Counted from the stretch's first letter, positions 23,061 through 34,985 are shown. The stretch is DNA of 64,000 nt from Amphiura filiformis (GCF_039555335.1 NC_092647.1:13416094-13480093), one strand, 5' to 3'. Numbers and translations: made by a program. Notes: a model not told the origin generated them from the sequence alone.

Positions 23061-23253
23061 CTTCTTATCACGTGGAATTGGTACATTCTTCGTCATTAAC
23101 TTAGCTCGTTCAATCGTGGTTTTATTGCCAGAAAAATAGCTGCACAGTTCACAGGGTAATGCTTGTGGTATGGCTCCGGTAACCAGTTGAAAATTGGCTC
23201 TTGTTGGTCCACCCTAAATGACTCGTTTGCGTTGTTATTGGGATGAATGGAAT
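23061..23253 (-). pseudogene. GCNT minus copy, exon 2 (frameshifted)
   Basis: The length of 193 bases is one short of keeping phase. The frame reads NESFRVDQQEPIFNWLPEPY and CAAIF, then shifts and stops. The second half (KTTIERAKLMTKNVPIPRDK) is readable in the next frame. Confidence 0.75.
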
Positions 23254-23576
23254 CTGGATAACATGGATAGGGGAAAAGATGCTTTTTTTAAAAAAATATT
23301 TAGGAGAAACAGTCTATTCTATTAAAAAATTGAAATAGAAGGACCTCAACTGAGTTTCAATAGTACAATTAAAATTAGCACTATGAATATCATTCCATTC
23401 CACTTCATCCAAAATATCCAAATAATCGACCCATACAACGAATTTAGTTGATTCCATTTAGGTGTAAGTTGGGATATGTGTCAACATATGCCAAAAATCA
23501 AGTTTGAAACAAATTAACCAACTTCACATTATAAGATCGTACATTATGACTTTAATTTAAATTATACTTAACTTAC

Positions 23577-23781
23577 CTGAGTATGTTCTGATAACATCGG
23601 TGGTACTATGATGTCCCATTGTGATCAATGGAACATTGTGTTTGGCAACAGCAGATCTTAAACTAGGCAGTTTGGTAGTAGAAATTAAAATCGCTATAAC
23701 TACTAATATTGAAAAACCAAAAAACACATATTTGGTCGAGCCTATTGAATGTTGACCTAAATTATATATACTATCACCCAT
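23577..23781 (-). pseudogene. GCNT minus copy, exon 1
   Basis: 68 codons plus one base, from ATG at 23781 to the donor ACTCAG|GTAAGT. The hydrophobic anchor (FFGFSILVVIAILI) is intact. This exon alone has no lesion. Confidence 0.7.
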
Positions 23782-24060
23782 CGCGCGTCTACATGTAGCA
23801 TATCGGTATAATACGTTATAAAAAATAAAGGTATTTATTACTAGTTAAAATGAACAGGTATACGTGTTGATATCACAGTCGCTGAAAACAGTCGAATTTG
23901 TGTAAAATTTGCCCTTATGGTTCGGGTCAATGCGTTTGGAAACAATAAGCCCATTATTATGATAGTGAGACCGACCGTGGAAATAGTAGATCTACTTCCA
24001 TGGAGAGAACCGACTGGTGTTATTTATTGTTCCATTCCAAGTTTGACATTGACACTTGCT
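23782..24060. other. 5' flank of the GCNT minus copy, nothing recognised
   Basis: AT-rich sequence upstream of the pseudogene ATG. No satellite or coding signal. Confidence 0.35.
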
Positions 24061-24066
24061 TAGCAT

Positions 24067-24094
24067 TTGAATAATAATAATGATAATAATAATG

Positions 24095-24152
<58 letters not shown>

Positions 24153-24355
24153 TAATAATAATATTAATAACAATAATAATAACAATAATAATAATAATGA
24201 TAATAATAATAATAATAAGCATAATAACAATAATAATAACAATAATAATAATAATGATAATAATAATAATATTAATAACAATAATAATAATAATAATAAT
24301 AATCATCATAATAATAATCATAATAATAATAATAACAATAACAATAATAATAATA
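24067..24355 (+). repeat. AAT trinucleotide microsatellite
   Basis: About 290 bp of AAT with scattered GAT, CAT and AAC. It replaces the left arm of a fold-back element whose right part follows. Confidence 0.97.
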
Positions 24356-24617
24356 AGGACAAGGACTACAATTACTACACTGAAAATTCAGCAACTCAAT
24401 GCAAGTAGTTATTGATTTATTGATCAAACATTGGTTTTCCCTCATTTTTGACTGTAACTCCACAACTATTGTCTGTGCTGAAATAAAATTTCCAGCGCAG
24501 TAGTTGTAGTCCTTGCCCCTATAATGTACATATCTTACTTGTCACCAATGCACTATAATTTTTGAGAAAAATGCAAAATTAGGCACAAAATTGGGCAGGG
24601 GTGTAGTACCCCCTTAT
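24356..24617. mobile_element. Incomplete fold-back element (GGGGTGTAGTAC family)
   Basis: Carries GGACTACAATTACTACACTG, the inverse GCAGTAGTTGTAGTCC, and the end GGCAGGGGTGTAGTACCCCC. It is the same family as 34990-35347 and 50945-51219. Confidence 0.7.
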
Positions 24618-25423
24618 AAGCAGAGGATAGGCATAAAACAAAATTTTTAGGGGGAAGTGTTAGCTTTCGTTCGATATAAAAAACTTCTGATTGGATGAAG
24701 AGAACACTTGAGGTTTTGACAAAAACCAATCACAGATGCCTATTTTCCACTATCTCACACAGCTCTTATGACGATATGCACTCAACCGTGTAGTAAAAAA
24801 ACAGACTGCATAGAGGCAGACTTGCTGTGTTTGGAAATATGTTGTGTACTTGAGTGTATCGAGGTGGAAACTGTACGTATAGACGCATTTATAAGAGAAT
24901 CGTTTTGTATAGTCAAACCTTTTCATATGGTCGGCTAAAGATGGTACTACTCGGTGTTAGCTGTCTGCTGAGTATAGCACTACTCGGTGTTAGCTGTCTG
25001 CTGAAGATAGCACAACTCGGTGTAAGCTGTCTACTGAAGATAGCACTACTCAGTGTTGGCTGTCTACTGAAGATAGCACTACTCTGTGTCAGCTGTCTAC
25101 TGAAGATAACACTACTCGGTGTTAGCTATCTACTGAAGATAGCACTACTCGGTGTTATATGTCTACTAAAGATAGCACTACTCGGAATTAGCTGTCTACT
25201 AAAGATAGCACTACTCGGTATAAACTGTCTACTGAAGGTAGCACTACTCCGTGTGAACTGTCTACTGAAGATAGCACTACTCGGTGTCAGCTGTCTACTG
25301 AAGATAGCACTACTCCGTTTTAGCTGTTTACTGAAGATAGCACTACTCAGTATTAGCTGTCTACTGAAGATTGCAATAATTGATGTTAGCTGTCTACTAA
25401 AGATAACACTAATCGGTGTTAGG

Positions 25424-25540
25424 TATAGTCTTTATACCTTTCTTGAGTCAGTAAATTAGATATTGTTTTTATAAATTTTTTTGAGAAAATCTCACAAATT
25501 CATTATACTTTACTGACTCGAGAAAGGTATGCGGACTATA
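25424..25540. mobile_element. 117-bp hairpin element nested in satellite B
   Basis: Begins TATAGTC.TTATACCTTTCT and ends AGAAAGGTATGCGGACTATA. The inner arms share GAGTCAGTAAA and TTTACTGACTC. Confidence 0.75.
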
Positions 25541-28073
25541 TCTACTAAAGATAGCACTACTCATTAGCTGTCCAATGAAGATAGCACAACTCGATGTTAG
25601 CTGTCTACTGAAGATAGCACTACTCGATGTTAGCTGTCTACTGAATATAGCACTACTCGGTGTTATCTGTCTACTAAAGATAGCACTACTCGGTATTAGC
25701 TGTCTAATGAAGATAGCACTACTCGGTATTAGCTGTCTACTGAAGATAGCACTATATCTATTAGCTCTCTACTATAGACAGCACTATTCGGTGTTATCTG
25801 TCTACTGTAGATAGCACTACTCGGTGTTAGCTGTCTACTGAAGATAGCACTACTCGGTGTTATCTGTCTACTAAAGATAACACGACTAGGTATTAGCTGT
25901 CTAATGAAGATAGCACTATATCTATTAGCTCTCTACTGTAGATAGCACTACTCTGTGTCAGCTGTCTACTGAAGATAGCACTACTCGGTGTTAGCTGTCT
26001 ACTGAAGATAGCAATACTCGGTGTTAGCTTTCTACTGAAGATAGCACTACTCGGTGTTATCTGTCTACTAAAGATAACACTACTCGGTATTAGCTGTCTA
26101 CTGAAGATAGCACTATATCTATTAGCTCTCTACTGTAGACAGCACTATTCGGTGTTATCTGTCTACTGTAGATAGCACTACTCGGTGTTAGCTGTCTACT
26201 GAAGATAGCACTACTCGGTGTTAGCTTAGCTGTCTACTGAGTACAGCACTACTCGATGTTAGCAGTCTACTGAAGATAGCACTACTCGGTGAGCTGTCTA
26301 CTGAAGATAGCACTACCCGGTGTTAGCTGTCTACTGAAGATAGCATTGCTGTAAGTAACTTTAAAAGACATCATAAAAGATAGCACTACTCGATGTAAGC
26401 TGTCTTCTGAAGCTAGCACTACTCGGTATTAGCTGTCTACTGAAGATAGCACTATTCAGTGTTAGCTAATCGGTGTTAGCTGTCTATTGAAGCACTACTC
26501 GATGTTGGCTGTGTTCTGAAGATAGTACTACTCGATGTTAGCTGTTTGCTAAAGATAGCACCACTCGGTGTTAGCTGTCTACTGTAGATAGCACTAATCG
26601 ATGTTAGCACTACTCAATGTTACTTGTTTACTAAGGATTGCACTACTCGGTGTTAGCTGTCTACTGAAGATAACACTAATCGGTGTTAGCTGTGTACTGA
26701 AGCACAACTCGATGTTAGCTGTCTAGGCCTACTGAAGATAGCACTACTCGGTATTAACTGTCTACTGAAGATAACACTACTCGGTGTTAGCTGTCTACTG
26801 AAGATAGCACTACTCGGTGTTAGCTGTCTACTGTATAGATAGCACTACTCGGTGTTAGTTGTCTACTGAACAAGATAGCACTACTCGATATTAGCTGTCT
26901 ACTGAAGATAGCACTACTCGGTTTTAGCTGTCTACTGAAGATAGCACTACTCGATATTAGCTGCCTACTGAAGATAGCACTACTCGGTATTACCTGTCTC
27001 GCTGAAGATAACACTACTCGGTATTAGCTGTCTACTGAAGATAGCAGTACTCGGTATTAGCTGTCTACTGAAGATAGCACTACTCGGTATTACCTGTCTC
27101 GCTGAAGATAACACTACTCGGTATTAGCTGTCTACTGAAGATAGCACTACTCGGTTTTAGCTGTCTACTGAAGATAGCACTACTCGATATTAGCTGCCTA
27201 CTGAAGATAGCACTACTCGGTATTACCTGTCTCGCTGAAGATAACACTACTCGGTATTAGCTGTCTACTGAAGATAGCAGTACTCGATGTTAGCTGTCTA
27301 CTGAAGATAACACTAATCGGTGTTAGCTGTGTACTGAAGCACAACTCGATGTTAGCTGTCTAGGCCTACTGAAGATAGCACTCCTCGGTATTAACTGTCT
27401 ACTGACGATAACACTACTCGGTGTTAGCTGTCTACTGAAGATATCACTACTCGGTGTTAGCTGTCTACTGAAGATAGCACTACTTGGTGTTAGCTGTCTA
27501 CTGAAGATAGCAATACTCGGTGTTAGCTGTCTACTGAAGATAACACTACTCGATGTTAGCTGTCTACTGAAGATAGCACTACTCGGTGTTATCTGTCTAC
27601 TGAAGATAGCACTACTCGGTGTTAGCTGTCTACTGAAGATAGCACTACTCGGTGGTATCTGTCTACTGAAGATAGCACTAATCGGTGTTAGCTGTCTACT
27701 GAAGATAGCACTACTCGGTGTTAGCTGTCTACTGAAGATAGCACTACTCGGTGTTAGCTGTCTACTGAAGATAGCACTACTCGATGTTAGCTGTCTACTG
27801 AAGATAGCACTGCTCAATGTTAGCTGTCTACTGAAGATAGCACTAGGTGTTAGCTATCTACTGACGATAACACTACTCGGTGTTAGCTGTCTACTGAAGA
27901 TAGCACTACTCTGTGTTATGTTAGCTGTCTACTGAGTAGGCCTACAGCACTACTCGATGTTAGCAGTCTACTGAAGATAGCACTACTCGGTGTTAGCTGT
28001 CTACTGAAGATAGCACTACTCGGTGAGCTGTCTACTGATGATAGTACTACCCGGTGTTAGCTGTCTACTGAAG

Positions 28074-28490
28074 ATAGCATTGCTGTAAGTAACTTTAAAA
28101 GACATCCCCAACAACATATCAAAAAAGGAGAAAAAGGGAAAGGCTTTTTGTTTCATGTAAATTAGCATATTCCCACCTGGGCCTATATAATACTTCCCTT
28201 TTCTCCTTTTGTTGTTCAGGAGGGTGCTTAGAGGGTGCATTAGTAAGCAAAAACATTCATGGTGTTTACAATTATGTCCGGGTAGGTGTGCCCATTATTT
28301 TACGTTTACTTAAACTTACTAGTCTAACCGGGAACACCCATAACAATAATACTCGTTGAATTCATTAGTCTGTTTCTGTCTCTCCGACTGAAAAGTAATT
28401 TTGGACTTAGACAGTGGCTTTCCGTAGGCCTATCTCGAAAAACCCATTGCGTTATAACCTGTTAATCGTTTATATATGATTTTTTTGTTA
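28074..28490. repeat. Non-satellite block duplicated at 32470-33055
   Basis: Begins GCATTGCTGTAAGTAACTTT, contains AAAAAGGAGAAAA and CTCCGACTGAAAAGTAATTT, and ends near CCTGTTAATCGTTTATAT. The same order recurs from 32476, with an added 150 bp. A short piece also occurs at about 26344. Confidence 0.88.
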
Positions 28491-31400
28491 GCTGTCTACT
28501 GAAGATAGCACTACTCAGTGTCAGCTGTATACTGAAGATAGCACTATAGATATCAGTTGTCTACTGAAGATAGCACTACTCGATGTTAGCTGTCTACTGA
28601 AGATAGCACTACTCAGTATTAACTGTCTACTAAAGATAGCACTATACTCGGTGTAAGCTGTCTTCTGAAGATAGCACTACTAGGTATTAGCCGTCTACTG
28701 AAGATAGCACTACACGGTGTAAGCTGTCTTCTGAAGATAGCACTACTAGGTATTAGCTGTCTACTGAAGATAGCACTACTCGGTATTAGCTGTCTACTGA
28801 AGATAGCACTACTCGGTATTACCTGTCTACTGAAGATAGCACTACTCGGTATTAGCTGTCTACTGAAGATAGCACTACTCGGTATTAGCTGTCTACTGAA
28901 GATAGCACTATTCAGTGTTAGCTGTCTATTGAAGCAGTACTCAGTGTTAGCTGTCAACTGAAGATAGCACTACTCGATGTTAGCCGTTTACTAAAGATTG
29001 CACTACTCAGTGCTAGCGGTCTACTGAAGATAGCACTACTCAGTGTTAGCTGTCTACTGTAGATAGCACTACTCGGTGTTAGCTGTCTACTGAAGATAGC
29101 ACTACTCAGTATTAGCTGTCTACTGAAGATAACACTACTCGGTATTAGCTGTCTACTGTAGATAGCATTACTCGGTGTTAGCCGTCTACTGAAGATAGCA
29201 CCACTCAATATTAGCTGTCAACTGAAGATAGCACTACTCGATGTTAGCCGTTTACTAAAGATTGCACTACTCAGTGCTAGCGGTCTACTGAAGATAGCAC
29301 TACTCAGTGTTAGCTGTCTACTGTAGATAGCACTACTCGGTGTTAGCTGTCTACTGAAGATAGCACTACTCGGTATCGGCTGTCTACTGAAGATAGCACT
29401 ACTCAGTATTAGCTGTCTACTGAAGATAGCACTACACGGTGTAAGCTGTCTTCTGAAGATAGCACTACTAGGTATTAGCTGTCTACTGAAGATAGCACTA
29501 CTCGGTATTAGCTGTCTACTGAAGATAGCACTACTCGGTATTACCTGTCTACTGAAGATAGCACTACTCTGTATTAGCTGTCTACTGAAGATAGCACTAC
29601 TCGGTATTAGCTGTCTACTGAAGATAGCACTACTCGGTATTAGCTGTCTACTGAAGATAACACTACTCGGTATTAGCTGTCTACTGAAGATAGCATTACT
29701 CGGTGTTAGCCGTCTACTGAAGATAGCACCACTCAATATTAGCTGTCAACTGAAGATAGCACTAGGCCTACTCGATGTTAGCTGCCTGCTGAAGATAGCA
29801 CTACTCGGTATTAGCTGTCTCGCTGGCGATAACACTACTCGGTATTAGCTGTCTACTGAAGATAGCACTACTCGGTGTTAGCTTTCTACTGAAGATAGTA
29901 CTACTCGGTATTAGCTGTCTACTGAAGATAGCACTACTCGGTGTAAGCTGTCTACTGAAGATAACACTACTCGGTATTAGCTGTCTACTGAAGATAGCAC
30001 TACTCGGTGTTAGCCGTTTACTAAAGATTGCACTACTCAGTGCTAGCGGTCTACTGAAGATAGCACTACTCAGTGTTAGCTGTCTACTGTAGATAGCACT
30101 ACTCGGTGTTAGCTGTCTACTGAAGATAGCACTACTCGATGTTAGCCGTTTACTAAAGATTGCACTACTCAGTGCTAGCGGTCTACTGAAGATAGCACTA
30201 CTCAGTGTTAGCTGTCTACTGTAGATAGCACTACTCGGTGTTAGCTGTCTACTGAAGATAGCACTACTCGGTATCGGCTGTCTACTGAAGATAGCACTAC
30301 TCAGTATTAGCTGTCTACTGAAGATAACACTACTCGGTATTAGCTGTCTACTGTAGATAGCATTACTCGGTGTTAGCCGTCTACTGAAGATAGCACCACT
30401 CAATATTAGCTGTCAACTGAAGATAGCACTAGGCCTACTCGATGTTAGCTGCCTGCTGAAGATAGCACTACTCGGTATTAGCTGTCTCGCTGGCGATAAC
30501 ACTACTCGGTATTAGCTGTCTACTGAAGATAGCACTACTCGGTGTTAGCTTTCTACTGAAGATAGTACTACTCGGTATTAGCTGTCTACTGAAGATAGCA
30601 CTACTCGGTGTAAACTGTCTACTGAAGATAACACTACTCGGTATTAGCTGTCTACTGAAGATAGCACTACTCGGTGTTAGCTGTCTGCTGAAGATAGCAC
30701 TACTCATTATTAGCTGTCAACTGAAGATAGCACTACTCGATGTTAGCTGTTTACTGAAGATAACACTACTCGATGTTTGCTGCCTACTGAAGAAAGCACT
30801 ACTCTGTGTTTGCTGCCTACTGAAGATAGCACTACTCTGTGTTAGGTTAGCTGTCTACTGAGTACAGCACTACTCGATGTTAGCAGTCTACTGAAGATAG
30901 CACTACTCAATATTAGCTGTCAACCGAAGATAGCACTACTCGATGTTAGCAGTCTACTGAAGATAGCACTAGTCGGCGAGCTGTCTGCTGAAGATAGCAC
31001 TACTCGGTGTTTGCTGTCTACTGAAGATAGCACTACTCTGTGTTAGGTTAGCTGTGTACTGAGTACAGCACTACTCGATGTTAGCAGTCTACTGAAGATA
31101 GCACTACTCAATATTAGCTGTCAACCGAAGATAGCACTACTCGATGTTAGCAGTCTACTGAAGATAGCACTAGTCGGCGAGCTGTCTGCTGAAGATAGCA
31201 CTACTCGGTGTTATCTGTCTACTGAAGATAGCACTACCCGGTGTTAGCTGTCTAATGAAGATAGCACTACTCGGTATTAGCTGTCTAATGAAGATAGCAC
31301 TACTCGGTGTTATCTGTCTACTGAAGATAACACTACTCGGTGTTAGCTGTCTACTGAAGATGGCACTACTCGATGTTAGCTGTCTACTGAAGATAGCACT

Positions 31401-31773
31401 ACTCGGTGTTAGCTGTCTACTGAAGATAGCACTAGTCGGTATTAGCTGTCTACTGAAGATAGCACTACTCGATGTTAGCTGTCTACTGAAGATAACACTA
31501 CTCGGTGTTAGCTGTCTAATACAGATAGCACTACTCGGTATTAGCTGTCTACTGAAGATAGCACTACTCTATGTTAGATGTCTAGTGAAGATAGCACTAG
31601 GTGTTAGCTGTCTACAGACGATAACACTATTCGGTGTTAGCTGTCTACTGAAGATAGCACTACTCAGTGTTAGCTTTCTACTGAAGATAGCACTACTCGA
31701 TGTTAGCTGTCTACTGAAGATAGCACTAGTCGGCGAGCTGTCTGCTGAAGATAGCACTACCCGGTGTTAGCTG

Positions 31774-32462
31774 CCCAGCAAACACAAAAACGTTTTTAAA
31801 ACGTTTTAAATAAGTTACATTTTGGCTTTTGGTTCAGGTAAAAACGTTTTAATAACATTAAAATGTCGGGTTATATAAAGGTCATGATAACGTTTTAAAA
31901 CGTTTTGTATGAAAACACACTTCAACAATATTTTTAAATGTTTTCAAAAAATGTTATTGTAAACTATTTTTGCAAACATTTTTGCCAAATATTGTGTCAA
32001 TACTTAAATAACATTATGTTAAAATATTTGAACCCAGGAAACACAGAAATGTTCTTAAAATGTTTTTTTCAAAACCTTTTAATAACATTTAAATGTCGGG
32101 TTATATAAAGGTCATGAAAACGTTTTTAAAACGTTATTGAAAATATTTTGGGCAAACATTTTTCGCAAAATATTTTTTCAACTAAAATAACATTCTGTTT
32201 AGAATGTTTCGTATCAAGTTTTCAAGAATGTTTTTGGAATGTTATTAAAACGTTTTTATACCCTTTATATAACCCGACATTTAAACGTTTTCTGTAAAAC
32301 ATTTTTGTTTGCTGAGCAGTAGATTATCAAAAATGTTTTTAAGGTTATGAAAACGTTTTATACTCTTAATATACCCTTTATATAACCCGACATTTAAACG
32401 TTTTCTGACAACCTTTTATAACCTTTTGCGAATGATGTCGAAAACGTTTTGTGTTTGCTGGG
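31774..32462. mobile_element. 689-bp MITE nested in satellite B, TG duplication
   Basis: Terminal inverted repeats CCCAGCAAACACAAAAACG ... CGTTTTGTGTTTGCTGGG. The interior is many AACGTTTT, AAAATGTT and ATGTCGGGTTATATAA words in both orientations. Satellite sequence resumes exactly after it: TTAGCTG | element | TGTCTACTG, implying duplication of TG. Partial copies lie at 35757-36075 and 50740-50890. Confidence 0.85.
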
Positions 32463-33060
32463 TGTCTACTGAAGATAGCATTGCTGTAAGTAACTTTAAA
32501 AGACATCTCCAACAACATATCAAAAAAGGAGAAAAGGGAAAGGCTTTTTGTTTCATGTAAATTAGCATATTCCCACTACTTCCCTTTTCTCCTTTTGTTG
32601 TTCAGGAGGGTACTTATATAGAGGGTGCACTAGCAAGCAAAAACATAGCTGCCTCTAATCTCACCATGGAAAATCCACCAATCCTGTTCTGATCCAACAG
32701 CTACCTATCTATGAGCTATCTGGGCAGGGCAGTCACTGGGGATGTGGATGTGTTGTGTTTTATGCATGTAATGGTCCGATATGAATTGTTTAAAAAAGGA
32801 ATGCAAAGCAGTCTGGCAAAAACATCATTTGGTGATCCAATTTTGTCCAGGTAGATGTGCCCATTATTCTACTTTTACTTAAATTTACTAGTCTAACCAG
32901 GAACACCCACATCGTTGAATTCATTAGTCTAACACGTTTTTGTCTCTCCGACTGAAAAGTAATTTTGGACTTTGACCATGTTGACAGTGCTACAGGTTTT
33001 CCGTATCTCGAAAAACCCATTGCGTTAACCTGTTAATCGTTTATATTACCTTTTTATTAT
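32463..33060. repeat. Second copy of the 28074-28490 block
   Basis: One satellite remnant, then the GCATTGCTGTAAGTAACTTT block, a 150-bp insert (32650-32830) and the shared end. No gene was recognised. Confidence 0.8.
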
Positions 33061-33114
33061 ATTTGCCACATAACCATATCATCTGGCACACTCACACCAC
33101 CCCGCATAATGCAT

Positions 33115-33600
33115 TACCCACCCCCCCGGGGGGGGGGCACTCTAACTTTGGAGGTGACGCGTATGTAGGGCTGTTAAGAGCCCCTTTTTCAGCATCGCTG
33201 TCACCCAAAGACCCCATATTTTTTTACGAACACATGCTGATGATGCTCTGTCACCCGAAGACCCCCTATTTTTCCATTTGATCTGTCACCCAAAGACCCT
33301 TACAAGTTCAATTTGAACAGCAACTTTCATTTTTCACTGATTTTGCTACTTATTTTGAAAAAAAAAAATGACATTTTAAGCCATTTAGAACTAGAAATTC
33401 GATTTTCGAGGTTTTTGTGGCGCTGTTTCGGCTCTCACCCAAAGATTCCATTAAAAAAAGGTCATGTTCTCACCCAATGACCCCATATTTTTTTTTTTTT
33501 GCTCTCACCGAATGCCCCTTAGTGCGAAAGTGCCAGCCCTACACCTATATCCATTTCATATTGAAGTGCCCCCCGGTACCCACCTACCCGCACACACTCG
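33115..33600 (+). repeat. Dispersed repeat with GTCACCCAAAGACCCC words
   Basis: GACGCGTATGTAGGGC, then several CACCCAAAGACCCC/CACCCAATGACCCC words, ending AAAGTGCCAGCCCTACACC and GAAGTGCCCCCC. The same series lies inverted at 53040-53535. Confidence 0.8.
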
Positions 33601-33986
33601 CGAAACGCCGAAAAACAGGTATTTATCAGTGTACTGGCCCTCATTCGTATTTTGCCTATATGTTTTCTTTTTTTATATTCAACATTTAAAAGAGGGCGCT
33701 ATTATCTAATTTTTCTAGTTTGCCTAGCTTGGGTTTTCCATATTCTCAAGTATATTACAATAATTATTGTGGTTGTTTGTTTCTTTTCAAATATGAAAAG
33801 AAATTGTGTCTAGTCTCAAAAGAAAGATGTAAATTTTTTTAGTGCAAAAAAATATCGAGTTGGGTGGACCTATTGCAAAATAAAAATCGCGCCGGCATTC
33901 TTTATTTCTTGCAAACCTCGTGAAATAATGTTCACTATAAATAGTGAACATTATTTCCAAAGAATGCCTCTGAAGCGTATTTTTAC

Positions 33987-34305
33987 CCCGGGGGTCACTC
34001 CCATTGTGGCCTGTACACCATCCGCGATAATGAAAACGTGTAAAAAGGGTCGTTTTTCGTGGGTAGGCACGATACGCGCGTATCGCGTTTAGGGTGTCAA
34101 AAACATGAAAAATTGGAAAAAAGGGTAGCAAAATTGCAATTTCTAAATACGCGGAAATGAAATTTAGGGTATGAAATTTGATGTTAGGAATAAAATCCCT
34201 GTTTAGGGTGTCGTTTTAGCCAAGGGTTAAATCCTTGTTTAGGGTGCTTTTCAAAAGTTGATTATCGCGGATGGTGTACAGGCCACAATGGGAGTGACCC
34301 CCCGG
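33987..34305. mobile_element. 319-bp hAT-like MITE with an 8-bp target duplication
   Basis: Same family as 17888-18416. Ends CCCGGGGGTCACTCCCATTG and its inverse. ATTTTTAC flanks it at 33979-33986 and 34306-34313. Confidence 0.9.
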
Positions 34306-34313
34306 ATTTTTAC

Positions 34314-34985
34314 GAATATTGTGAATTAAAAAACCCAAAGTTGCTGAAAATATATTTGCACCGATTTTTGTGAATGTTTGATAAAAAAATTCACGATTTT
34401 GTGAATGTAGTCAAAAATACACTATATCAAAATGCATGTAGGCCTATTATTTACATGTATCATTTATCCTCCCATAATATTTAATATCATTACTCTTGGT
34501 TTGACACTAATTTTCTTTCTTCTACATAAAGGCAATTCAGTTGAAACTTTTGACACAATTATATTTCAAGAATGCTATACCGGAAGACATCCATTGTAAT
34601 AATTTATTAATGATCAAAACAAGTTTTACATGTCTCCCCTCTATGTACACTTGTTTGTCAATTGGGTCATTTCTTTCAGACTAGTAATTTGAGGAAAAAT
34701 CACGAGAATAAAATCTTGTATTGTTGAAAATTGTGTCCAAAGGTCTACTCAGAGACCAACATTATGAAAATGTGATGATTAATGACCTGATTTGATCGCT
34801 ACCTGAACGGACTACGTGCGATTAATTAGATCATGTTGATATATATTTAATTTGGGGAGTTCGGCATCCTTTTATGTATCACCTGAATTTCTGAAGAAAA
34901 AAAATCCTTTAAAAAAGGAATGGGGTTCCTAATTGGAGCTTTGATGTGATGTGCTGAACTGTAACCGTTTACATTTTTTTCTTCT
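34314..34985. other. AT-rich sequence, nothing recognised
   Basis: No repeat family, coding signal or RNA gene was identified. Confidence 0.35.

Larger units (their letters stand above)
19989..23781 (-). pseudogene. Inverted second copy of the GCNT-type glycosyltransferase, two frameshifts
   Basis: Exons on the minus strand are 23781-23577, 23253-23061, 22510-22382 and 20916-19989, with the same boundaries and phases as the plus copy. Two single-base lesions are visible. In exon 2 (near 23139) ATTTTCTCTGG of the plus copy is ATTTTTCTGG here, one base short, giving an early stop at ELS*. In exon 4 (near 20222-20235) a T run is one base longer, breaking the frame at GLC; downstream FFSAGYLKHFYRTP resumes in another frame. 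Intron 2 holds a TGAG array, intron 3 a CATCGT array plus a Penelope-like fragment. The last codons and stop lie in a transposon terminus. Sequencing error in homopolymers is the main alternative to true decay. Confidence 0.8.
24945..31770. repeat. Satellite array B, 33-bp unit
   Basis: About 190-200 units of CTACTGAAGATAGCACTACT plus CGGTGTTAGCTGT. It aligns with the 32-bp unit over TCT.C.GAAGATAGCAC and GTGT.A, so it is a diverged branch. Larger blocks recur: 29764 onward repeats from 30431 (667 bp apart) and 30836 from 31037 (201 bp). Interruptions are at 25424-25540 and 28074-28490. The 33-bp period keeps frames open on both strands, giving artefactual 11-residue repeat proteins. Confidence 0.96.

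Noticed and set aside
24060..24410. Poly-Asn, poly-Ile and poly-Leu frames
   Set aside because: Translations of an AAT microsatellite in different frames.
24854..31770. Long open frames on both strands with 11-residue repeats (LLGVSCLLKIA on plus, SSAIFSRQLTP on minus)
   Set aside because: The satellite period is 33 bp, so any stop-free frame stays open indefinitely. Both strands are open, variants include stops and no start or splice context is conserved.
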